DNA of 10,562 nt, taken from assembly GCA_900770325.1 (NCBI GenBank), contig CAAGKE010000067.1, positions 1-10,562 on the forward strand, in the 5' to 3' direction. The notes under the pieces are model-generated. The model had not been told where the DNA came from. It made no database searches and saw nothing but the letters and a program-made list of their open reading frames with translations. Of the stretch, positions 1 to 6,173 are shown piece by piece. The DNA is from Lachnospiraceae bacterium (GTDB lineage Bacteria; Bacillota; Clostridia; Lachnospirales; Lachnospiraceae). Numbering within the stretch: the stretch's first letter is position 1; each line of letters begins with the position of its first letter. Position numbers and translations under genes: made by a program.

Positions 1-27
1 CGCTTCTATGACGGCTGGGATGAATAA
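1..27 (+). CDS. Possible 3' end of a plus-strand gene cut by the window edge
   Basis: Frame 1 from the first base reads RFYDGWDE and then a TAA stop at 25-27. The palindromic element starts at the last base of that stop, which is the usual place for such elements. If real, this gene converges on the M3 peptidase that ends at 177. Only eight residues are visible, so no function can be given and the open frame could be chance. Confidence 0.35.
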   Translation, partial: RFYDGWDE

Positions 28-170
28 GTTACTGTTCACGTGCCACTGTTCCGCGAGGTATTTTCGCGCAGAATGCGCGGAAATCCCGAGGGCAGCAGGC
101 GCGAAACTGCATAAAGTGCAGTTTCTGTGCATCGCGAAGCGCGTTACTGTGAACAACGTGAACAGTAACT
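27..170. repeat. Palindromic intergenic element, family A (longest copy)
   Basis: The outer arms 27-41 and 156-170 are a perfect 15-bp inverted repeat (AGTTACTGTTCACGT). Inside lies a perfect 9-bp hairpin, 103-111 against 117-125, with a 5-base loop, and an imperfect GC-rich hairpin near 62-82. A nested pair, 143-150 with 162-169, shares the right outer arm. Similar sequence occurs at 4232-4258 (22 of 27 positions match 143-169 when reverse-complemented, by eye) and at the right edge from 10513. It fills the gap between the putative gene ending at 27 and the peptidase ending at 177, so it could act as a bidirectional 3' structure for convergent transcripts. There is no long T-run, so it is not a classical terminator. 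Confidence 0.75.
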
Positions 171-176
171 GAATAA

Positions 177-1859
177 TCATCTCAGTCCTGTTTTTTTCTC
201 CAGTTCCTTCACAATTTCTCTGATGCACCCATCCTCAAAGGGCACCTTTAATCCTGCTTCCTCCATCAGCTCCGGATAAAATCTGCTGCCGGAGAGCCGG
301 CATAGCTTCAGATAGCTTTCCCAGGCTTTCTTATAATCCCGGTCCATCCAGATCTTATATTGAAAAGTACAAAGCTGAGCGATCACATAGTCAATATAGT
401 AAAAGGGAATCTCAAAAATGTGGAGCTGCTTCTGCCAAAAGCCGCCGTTTTCCAGGAGCGCACAGCCCAACGGATCCATATGAGGACGATATTCCCGCTC
501 CAGATTTTTCCATGCCTCTCTGCGCTGCTGCGGCGTCAGTTCCGGATTTTCGTACACAATATGCTGGAATTCGTCTACCATGCAGCCATAGGGAATAAAA
601 GCAATGGTATCCTCCAGATGCATCTTCCGGTAATCGCCGCCCCGCTCTCCAAAAAACAGCTCCATCCAGGGCTCTGTAAAGAATTCCATGGACATGGAAT
701 GGATCTCAGCCGTCTCCATGCCCAGCCAGGTGTAATGATCCATCACCGGATCCTCTGCCGCCACATAATACTGAAATGCATGACCGCACTCATGAGTGAT
801 CACATCCAGATCCCCGCTGGTTCCATTAAAATTGGCATAGATAAAGGGCACTTTATAATCCGGAAGCTCTTCCATATATCCGCCGGCCTTTTTATTTTTT
901 CTTCCCAGCACATCAAACAGCTCCATTTCCCGCATCATCCGGAAAAATCCCTCTGTCTGGGGTGAAAGCTCTGTGTACATCTTCTCTCCTGCTGCCAGGA
1001 TCTCCTCCGGAGTTCCGAAGGGCACCGGATTCCCTTCCCGGAAATAGACCCCTTCATCGTAATAGTACAGGTGATCCACCCCCAGGCGCTGTCTGCGTTT
1101 TTCATGCATGCGTTCCGCAAAGGGAACATACTCCTTTTTTATCTGCTGCCGCAGATTTTCCACCTGCTCCCTGCCATAGGAATTCCGGTTCCGGCAGTAA
1201 TAGCCCAGTTCCACGTAATTTTTATATCCCATGGTATTTGCCTGAAGCGTACGGTTCTTCACCAGCCGGTCATAAATATCATCCAGTTCTTCCGCATGTG
1301 TCTCAAAGAATTCCGAGTATTTTTCCCAGGCTGCCCTGCGCACCTGCCGAATGGGACTCTTCATATATTTTCCCAGCAGAGAAAGATTCAGAATCTCTCC
1401 CTCCCATTCGATGGCCGCAGAAGCGATCAGTTTGGAATAGCGGGTAATCAGCTTATTTTCCTCCTGAAGGAGAGGAATCAGCTTTTCATCAAAAGCCTTT
1501 GCCGCCAGCTCCATGGATGCGAAGGGAACCGGTCCGATCTCTTTCTCCAGTTCATCCCGGAACGGAGCCTTCCGAATTGCCCTCTGATACCCGGTCTGAA
1601 CCGCCTGAAATCCCGGAAGCTCCTGATCATAATATTCATTTTCCTCTTCATAAAAAGAATTTGTCATATCCCCATCTCTGCGTATGGATGCAATCAGCTT
1701 CTGTGTCCGCACATGTCCGCAAAGCCGGTTAAATTCCTGATGGATCCGGATCTGTTCCTGTCCGCTTTGGGCCTGCATAGCCCGTCTGGTCAGTTCCTGC
1801 CCTTCCCTCACCGCTTCATCCAGATTCACTCTGGAATACTGTATTTCTGAAAATTTCAC
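177..1859 (-). CDS. M3 family oligoendopeptidase (PepF-like zinc metallopeptidase)
   Basis: A 560-residue zinc peptidase expected to cut short peptides in the cytoplasm. The M3 zinc motif is HECGH at residues 356-360. The third ligand is probably Glu385 in TAEIHSMSME, 25 residues after the second His, which is the spacing seen in M3 enzymes such as thimet oligopeptidase. The N-terminal part (about 1-330) is helical and charged, as is usual for the M3B/PepF group, and the length fits that group. There is no signal peptide or membrane segment. The start is GTG at 1857-1859, preceded by AAGGAG with about 10 bases between; no ATG start fits better. It follows the GH42 gene on the same strand after 275 bases holding a large palindrome, so it is probably a separate unit. 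Nothing links it to sugar use. The exact peptide substrates cannot be told. Confidence 0.93.
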   Translation of the reverse strand: MKFSEIQYSRVNLDEAVREGQELTRRAMQAQSGQEQIRIHQEFNRLCGHVRTQKLIASIRRDGDMTNSFYEEENEYYDQELPGFQAVQTGYQRAIRKAPFRDELEKEIGPVPFASMELAAKAFDEKLIPLLQEENKLITRYSKLIASAAIEWEGEILNLSLLGKYMKSPIRQVRRAAWEKYSEFFETHAEELDDIYDRLVKNRTLQANTMGYKNYVELGYYCRNRNSYGREQVENLRQQIKKEYVPFAERMHEKRRQRLGVDHLYYYDEGVYFREGNPVPFGTPEEILAAGEKMYTELSPQTEGFFRMMREMELFDVLGRKNKKAGGYMEELPDYKVPFIYANFNGTSGDLDVITHECGHAFQYYVAAEDPVMDHYTWLGMETAEIHSMSMEFFTEPWMELFFGERGGDYRKMHLEDTIAFIPYGCMVDEFQHIVYENPELTPQQRREAWKNLEREYRPHMDPLGCALLENGGFWQKQLHIFEIPFYYIDYVIAQLCTFQYKIWMDRDYKKAWESYLKLCRLSGSRFYPELMEEAGLKVPFEDGCIREIVKELEKKTGLR

Positions 1860-1896
1860 TTTCCCTTTACTCCTTTCCCTTTAACTTTACCTAGGC

Positions 1897-2100
1897 AATT
1901 GCGAAACGCAACTGTTTTGCCCTCCGAAGGACTGCACATCTCCCGTGTTCATCTCGAAAACGAGCATTTTTCTGTTCTGTCTGCCACAGTAAGACAATAT
2001 GTCTTCTTTTTGCAGACATCTCATCAAAATGTCGTTTTCGATGCTGTACACTGGTAGACATGCAGCCCTTCGGAGGGCAGTTCTGCAAGTTTCGAAACAT
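1897..2100. repeat. About 200-bp imperfect palindrome between GH42 and M3 genes
   Basis: The two halves are reverse complements around a centre near 1998. Clear paired blocks are 1919-1936 with 2061-2078 (17 of 18 positions pair), the CATCTCGAAAACGAGCATTTT block near 1951-1970 with its counterpart near 2024-2044, TGTCTGC 1978-1984 with GCAGACA 2012-2018, and AAGAC/GTCTT flanking a 5-base loop at 1996-2000. As RNA this would form one long, bulged hairpin. It looks like a MITE-like or REP-like element rather than a gene. A 72-codon TTG-initiated minus-strand open frame lies across it but has no convincing ribosome site and is probably a by-product of the repeat. Confidence 0.7.
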
Positions 2101-2118
2101 CGTCCCCAAAATACTCTT

Positions 2119-2134
2119 GAACGTAAAAACGTTC
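2119..2134 (-). terminator. Small hairpin directly after the GH42 stop codon
   Basis: GAACGT-TTTT-ACGTTC (minus strand) is a perfect 6-bp stem with a 4-base loop and begins at the base after the GH42 TAA stop. The following bases are AAGAGTATTTTGG, so the T-tract is short and displaced. It may be a weak terminator or a 3'-end stabiliser, perhaps acting with the large palindrome just downstream. Confidence 0.35.
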
Positions 2135-4159
2135 TTATTTATTTTGTTTCAAAATCACCATATCATACCCGGAAAGATCTTTCTCTGCATCCCCGTAGAA
2201 TGCCTCAAACGCTCCTTCCGGCAGAGGAAGCTTCACCGGTTCCGTTCCGAAATTCTGATAAATAACATAACGTGTGTCATCCGTCTCACGGGTGGTTACT
2301 TCCAGGTTTTCCGGAATGCTTCCGGAGACCGGACCGCATATATGATATTGTTCCATCAAAAGCCGGATAAAATCCTGATAAAATTCTTTTTCTCCATCTG
2401 CAGCCACATACCAGGCAAAGCCTTTTCCATAGGCATTTACCGTCAGAGCCGGATAACCCTGATAAAAATCACTTCCGTAGGTCATCACTGCTTTTGCTCC
2501 CCGCAGCTCCAGCAGATCGCACAGATATTTGCAGCGATAGGTACGGTTCAGACCCAGCTCATTGCCTGGCTCCGGCACCAGTTCGTTCTCTTCCCAGTCA
2601 TACAGTCCGTCGATCTCCATGCTGCGTGCCCCCAGCACATCCATCAGACCATGAGGCGTTCCGCCCAGATAACACAGATCCGTATCGTCCGCGATACCTG
2701 ACCAGTAGGTATTGATCAGGATACCTCCCTTTTCCACAAAAGCCCGCACTTTTTCGGAAAAGCCCTCTTTAAACATATAGCACATGGGCAGAGCCAGCAC
2801 CCTGTACTTCTCTATGTCACAATCCATATCCACCAGGTCCACATTCAGCCCCAGTCTGCGGAAAGCCCCGTAAAACTTCTGCTGAACCTCCAGAAGGTGA
2901 AGTCCCTTATTTCTCGGTCCCTGGCTGTCCTCCATGGCCCACTGGCTGTCCCAGTCGTAAAGAACGGCCACCGGACTTTCTACCCGGCTGCCGGCCATGG
3001 GACTGATCTCCTTCAGCGTCTGCCCGATCCGGCATACTTCCCGGAATACTCTGGTGTCCGTTCCTCCATAATGGTCGATCACCGCCCCATGGAACTTTTC
3101 CGAGGAGCCCCGGCTCTGACGGATCTGAAAGTACATGGATCCTTCCCCGCCATGGGCGATGGCCTGCATGGACTGCAGGAACAGGATTCCAGGACGCTTC
3201 AGCTTACTGACACTCTGCCAGTTGGTAGAGGAAGGACAGGATTCCATCTGGAAAAAAGGCCTGCCCTTCAGGGAACGCATCAGGTCATGACACATTCCGT
3301 TATCATATCCGGTCTCGATCACCGGTTCTTTATGCCAGGTGGGATAGGTATCCCAGGAAACAATATCCAGCTCCTTTGCCAGCTTGAAATAATCCAGTCC
3401 GTCAAAATAGTGCATCAGATTGGCCGTCACCGGCAGATTGCTTCCGCCTGCCCGAACGGCCTCTACCTCATGGTGGATAAAATCTGCTGTCTGATGGGTA
3501 ACAAAACGCTTCCAGTCCAGATTCAATGCATGAAGCGCGTTTTCCCCCCGGGAGGATGGACTCTCCACCTGGTCAAAGCTCTGATAGGTATGACTCCAGA
3601 AAGCAGTGTACCACCGCCGGTTCAATTCTTCGATCGTTCCGTACTTTTCTCTCAGCCAGTTTTGAAACGCTTTCTGACACAGGGGACAATGACATTCCCC
3701 GCCGTATTCATTGGAAATATGCCACAGAATCACCCCAGGATGATTTCCCAGGCGTTCTGCCAGCTTTTTATTTATTATAGCCACCTTTTCCCGGTATACC
3801 GGAGAAGTATAGCAGTGATTATGCCGTCCTCCAAAAAAATTTCTGTGACGGCTTTCATCTACACGAAGCACCTCCGGATACTGATCCGCCATCCACTTCG
3901 GTCTGGCGCCGGATGGTGTTGCCAGAATCGTTGAAATGCCCTTTGCATACAGCCGGTCCACGATCTCCTCCAGCCAGTCCAGCCGGAAAACTCCCTCCTC
4001 CGGTTCCAGAACAGACCAGGAAAAAATCCCCAGACTTACAGTATTGCAGCCGGACTCCACCAGCATTTCCACATCTTTCTCCAGAATATCCGGTCTGTCC
4101 AGCCATTGCTCCGGATTATAGTCTCCACCGTGGAGCAATCTTGCAGTTCGAAAATCCAT
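2135..4159 (-). CDS. Beta-galactosidase, glycoside hydrolase family 42
   Basis: A 674-residue retaining GH42 enzyme that removes terminal beta-D-galactose, probably from imported beta-galactosides in the cytoplasm (no signal peptide). The family signature DYNPEQW is at residues 13-19. The acid/base is Glu151 in HISNEYGG and the nucleophile is Glu306 in FQMES. Cys116 with the CxCxxC cluster Cys156, Cys158 and Cys161 matches the structural zinc site known in GH42 enzymes of the Thermus A4 type. The layout is a TIM barrel to about residue 380, a trimerisation domain to about 600, then a small beta domain; full length for the family. The ATG is preceded by AGGAGG with about 10 bases between. TraX lies 112 bases upstream, and the sugar transporter lies beyond it. 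The order resembles ganSPQ-ganA of Bacillus, so galacto-oligosaccharides are the favoured substrate. That is inference; lactose or arabinosides are not excluded. Confidence 0.95.
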   Translation of the reverse strand: MDFRTARLLHGGDYNPEQWLDRPDILEKDVEMLVESGCNTVSLGIFSWSVLEPEEGVFRLDWLEEIVDRLYAKGISTILATPSGARPKWMADQYPEVLRVDESRHRNFFGGRHNHCYTSPVYREKVAIINKKLAERLGNHPGVILWHISNEYGGECHCPLCQKAFQNWLREKYGTIEELNRRWYTAFWSHTYQSFDQVESPSSRGENALHALNLDWKRFVTHQTADFIHHEVEAVRAGGSNLPVTANLMHYFDGLDYFKLAKELDIVSWDTYPTWHKEPVIETGYDNGMCHDLMRSLKGRPFFQMESCPSSTNWQSVSKLKRPGILFLQSMQAIAHGGEGSMYFQIRQSRGSSEKFHGAVIDHYGGTDTRVFREVCRIGQTLKEISPMAGSRVESPVAVLYDWDSQWAMEDSQGPRNKGLHLLEVQQKFYGAFRRLGLNVDLVDMDCDIEKYRVLALPMCYMFKEGFSEKVRAFVEKGGILINTYWSGIADDTDLCYLGGTPHGLMDVLGARSMEIDGLYDWEENELVPEPGNELGLNRTYRCKYLCDLLELRGAKAVMTYGSDFYQGYPALTVNAYGKGFAWYVAADGEKEFYQDFIRLLMEQYHICGPVSGSIPENLEVTTRETDDTRYVIYQNFGTEPVKLPLPEGAFEAFYGDAEKDLSGYDMVILKQNK

Positions 4160-4231
4160 CTTCTACTCTCCTCCTGTGTTTATCTCGTATCGTAAGCTTT
4201 TTATTTCCGTTCATATGCCGCCGTATTTTAC

Positions 4232-4258
4232 ATTACGGTTCACGGCGTTAACAGTAAC
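4232..4258. repeat. Short copy of palindromic family A upstream of GH42
   Basis: A 27-base hairpin element: TTAC/GTAA, one mismatch, then GTT/AAC arms around CACGGC. Its reverse complement matches 143-169 at 22 of 27 positions by eye. It lies 14 bases beyond the TraX stop in the TraX-GH42 spacer. The rest of that spacer (4160-4231) holds the GH42 ribosome site, and I see no clear promoter there. The hairpin may separate TraX from GH42 expression, but no T-tract follows it. Confidence 0.6.
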
Positions 4259-4271
4259 AGTTTTTCATTCT

Positions 4272-5054
4272 TCAGGCCATCAGATATTTCACGATCAGCC
4301 CCAGTACCAGCAAATGCAGCGGGTAAAACACATAATACACATATTTGGGAATCCGGTTTCTGCGCTGTCCGTTATAACAGTAAATCCCGTAAAATGCCAG
4401 CGGGCCGGTTACATAAAGCAGGCTCACCACCACGCCCAACAGTGTCTTTATTCCGTTTTTTCCATAAAATACATAAAAAATCGCCACCAGCAGGATCAGG
4501 CACAGGCCATAGGCTGCCCGAAAAAGCGCCGCCCAGATAACCGCCGCCAGCACGATCAAAAGCTGCAGCACGGAAGCCATGGTTCCACACTTCTCCTGTA
4601 CCAGCTTCAGGAAATACAGCATCAGAAGGCAGATACTCATGGAAACCAGCGCATTCTGACTGGAAAAATCGATCCAGGTCTGCTGCATGGCCAGATCATA
4701 GGGAATCTCACTCAACAGCGCAAAAATCACCATAGTAAGCAGATATCTGGAATAGCTGGAGGTATTCCGGAAACCCTCCACCAGCAAAAATGCAAAAATC
4801 GGAACCGCCAGTCCTCCCACCAGCTCCAGCCCGGAGCTGATTCCCGCCAGTGTCATCAGGTGGGAATCTTCTGCCAGCGCCAGTGAAAGCTCCTCCTGAG
4901 TATACTGCCCCAAATGGATCATCCCCTGGGCTACGATCACAACACCCACTGACTGAAGGAACATGGCAATGCATGCAAACAGCTTCAGCCCATCTGCTGT
5001 AAAATCCGGTGTTTTCCATACAACACCTTTTCTCCCCATTGTTGTACCGCTCAT
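4272..5054 (-). CDS. TraX family integral membrane protein
   Basis: A 260-residue membrane protein with about seven to eight hydrophobic segments (roughly 23-42, 67-93, 103-119, 135-151, 160-178, 180-197, 203-225, 239-257). Family marks are PIFAFLLVEGF (85-95), SEIPYDLA (115-122), a QN at 133-134 before a long helix, and a C-terminal KYVYYVFYPLHLL (237-249). The F-plasmid member is linked to N-acetylation of pilin and the fold is acyltransferase-like; Firmicutes members have no settled role. The first helix normally ends in Asp-His-Ile-Gly but here reads LQSVGVV (33-39). AAGGAG lies 7-8 bases before the ATG. It sits between the MalG-type permease (264 bases upstream) and GH42, an unexpected place in a sugar locus. 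Its job here is unknown; a sugar- or wall-modifying acyl transfer is only a guess. Confidence 0.85.
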   Translation of the reverse strand: MSGTTMGRKGVVWKTPDFTADGLKLFACIAMFLQSVGVVIVAQGMIHLGQYTQEELSLALAEDSHLMTLAGISSGLELVGGLAVPIFAFLLVEGFRNTSSYSRYLLTMVIFALLSEIPYDLAMQQTWIDFSSQNALVSMSICLLMLYFLKLVQEKCGTMASVLQLLIVLAAVIWAALFRAAYGLCLILLVAIFYVFYGKNGIKTLLGVVVSLLYVTGPLAFYGIYCYNGQRRNRIPKYVYYVFYPLHLLVLGLIVKYLMA

Positions 5055-5087
5055 AATGCTTCTCCTTACATAAATATAGATACAACA

Positions 5088-5126
5088 GAACCGGTAACGG
5101 TTTGTTTCCTCCCCGTTTACCGGTTC
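5088..5126 (-). other. Stem-loop in the TraX 5' leader
   Basis: GAACCGGTAAACGG (5113-5126) pairs with CCGTTACCGGTTC (5088-5100), a 13-bp stem with a single bulged base and a 12-base loop, ending about 33 bases before the TraX ATG. The bases after it on the minus strand (TGTTGTATCTATATTT) are moderately T-rich, so it could be a weak terminator for the transporter operon or a leader structure for TraX. Confidence 0.5.
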
Positions 5127-5143
5127 CCTCTCTTTTTTTGTTC

Positions 5144-5234
5144 AAGAACGCCTCTGGCGTTCTTGCCGCGGCGTGGTCGAATGCGAAGCATTCTTCCACT
5201 GACCACGCCTGCGGTCCGCCGGAGGCTTTATCTT
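5144..5234. repeat. Dispersed repeat family B, copy 1
   Basis: This aligns without gaps to 9294-9384 with 13 mismatches in 91 positions by eye (about 86 percent). It contains CAAGAACGCC/GGCGTTCTTG (10-bp stem, 3-base loop), then a long stem 5170-5178 with 5201-5209 (GGCGTGGTC/GACCACGCC) that carries an inner GAATGC/GCATTC hairpin (5179-5193). The seven bases TTCCACT at 5194-5200 stay unpaired. The copy lies 3' of the MalG-type gene. The A-rich run on the minus strand after the first hairpin argues against an intrinsic terminator in that direction. Confidence 0.8.
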
Positions 5235-5316
5235 GGAAGGAGATTGGACTCCCACCAAGACGAAATTGTCGCAACTCACCACCTTAAGAGGTGGGAGTCT
5301 CATCTTCTTTCAAGAT
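5230..5316. repeat. 87-bp palindrome directly after the MalG-type permease gene
   Basis: The arms 5231-5256 and 5290-5315 are inverted repeats that pair at 22 of 26 positions, including a perfect GACTCCCACC/GGTGGGAGTC inner block. The loop is 33 bases. An alternative short hairpin, CATCTT/AAGATG (5301-5306 with 5312-5317), lies right after the permease stop. The element abuts repeat B copy 1. It may protect the 3' end of the transporter mRNA or be a non-autonomous mobile element; no T-tract follows it. Confidence 0.7.
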
Positions 5317-5318
5317 GA

Positions 5319-6173
5319 TCAGCCCTTTACCGCACCGCCGGTAATACCTTCCACATAGAACTTCTGCATGATGAAAAACAATACAGAAATCGGAATGGAA
5401 ACCAGTACACCGCCTGCGCAGAACTGGGTGAAATAACTGTTGATCAGGCTCTTATCCAGCATCTTGTACAATCCGATCGCTACCGTATACTTGGAAGAGA
5501 TTCCTGCATTCAGGATCATTTTTGCGTATACAAAATCCATCCAGGGTACCAAGAAGCTGCTGATTACCGTATATACGATGATGGGCCGGCTCATGGGCAG
5601 GATCACCTGCCAGAAGATCCGGGCCTCACTGCAGCCATCGATCCGCGCCGCTTCACACAAAGCCCGGGGAACCGTATCAAAGAATCCCTTGGCGATCAGA
5701 TATCCCAGACCTGCTGAAGCAGAATATACCATAATCAGTCCAATATAGCTATTCGTAAGGTTAAATGACTTCAGGATAAAATATACTGCGATCATGGCCA
5801 GCATACCCGGAAACAGATTCAGGATTACTGCTACGTTCATCAGCGGCTTACGCATGGGAAAGCGCATAACTGATGTGGCGTATGCCACCATCAGCACAAA
5901 CATGGTGGAAATCACGCAGGTGAAGCAGGCGATGATAAAGGTATTTAAAAACCACTGGGGAAACTGTGCCACCGTATCCGGATGAAACAGCTTCGAATAA
6001 TTGACAATACTCCATTCCTGTGGAAAGAAAGTACTGGTATTCATTCCCGAATAAGCACTGAAGGAGGTGCACACCAGCCAGATAATGGGAATCAGCCAGA
6101 ATAATGCCAGGAATGCGATCAATAAATTGTGCAGAACGATCGAGGATGTCCTGCTGCTCTTCATTTTCTTCAT
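5319..6173 (-). CDS. Sugar ABC transporter permease, MalG type
   Basis: A 284-residue inner permease of a CUT1 sugar importer, with six hydrophobic helices beginning at about residue 15. The cytoplasmic EAA loop that docks the ATPase is at 169-194, with CEAARIDG around Glu174 and Gly180 and ending in ILP. The C-terminus VEGITGGAVKG (274-284) is the typical MalG tail. The length matches MalG and GanQ. The ATG shares its first base with the TAA of the upstream permease (TAATG), and a GGGAGGGA ribosome site lies inside that gene's last codons, so the two subunits are translationally coupled and form the heterodimeric channel. No ATPase gene follows; a shared MsmX/UgpC-type ATPase encoded elsewhere is likely. 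Sugar specificity cannot be read from this subunit. Confidence 0.94.
   Translation of the reverse strand: MKKMKSSRTSSIVLHNLLIAFLALFWLIPIIWLVCTSFSAYSGMNTSTFFPQEWSIVNYSKLFHPDTVAQFPQWFLNTFIIACFTCVISTMFVLMVAYATSVMRFPMRKPLMNVAVILNLFPGMLAMIAVYFILKSFNLTNSYIGLIMVYSASAGLGYLIAKGFFDTVPRALCEAARIDGCSEARIFWQVILPMSRPIIVYTVISSFLVPWMDFVYAKMILNAGISSKYTVAIGLYKMLDKSLINSYFTQFCAGGVLVSIPISVLFFIMQKFYVEGITGGAVKG

Noticed and set aside
1071..1850. Long plus-strand open frame (259 codons) across the M3 peptidase
   Set aside because: It lies wholly opposite a gene with clear catalytic motifs, has no recognisable domain and looks like antisense of a charged coding region.
1860..1915. Separate promoter for the M3 peptidase
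   Set aside because: TTGCGT with TAAAGT at 16 bases is a weak match in an A-rich leader, so only the ribosome site is reported.
1891..2109. 72-codon minus-strand open frame in the GH42-M3 spacer
   Set aside because: It starts with TTG without a good ribosome site and is made almost entirely of the large palindrome, so it is more likely repeat-derived than a gene.
2897..3934. Plus-strand open frame of 345 codons opposite GH42
   Set aside because: It is antisense to the GH42 catalytic domain, has no ribosome site that I can see and no domain signature.
4160..4231. Separate promoter for GH42
   Set aside because: Candidate boxes such as TTAACG and TAAAAT are only 15 bases apart, and partly lie in the family A hairpin. 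Not strong enough to call.
4176..4886. Plus-strand open frame of 236 codons opposite TraX
   Set aside because: Rich in His and Gln, as expected from the antisense of a hydrophobic membrane gene. No family resemblance.
5096..5109. Operator-like ACGGTTTGTTTCC upstream of TraX
   Set aside because: Only the CGGTTTG part resembles the operator core, with a mismatch in the central CCG and no GCAA arm. The bases are better explained by the GAACCGG stem-loop.
5134..5163. Hairpin CAAGAACGCC/GGCGTTCTTG next to a run of seven T as an intrinsic terminator
   Set aside because: The T-run precedes the hairpin on the plus strand and becomes an A-run after it on the minus strand, so it has terminator geometry in neither direction.
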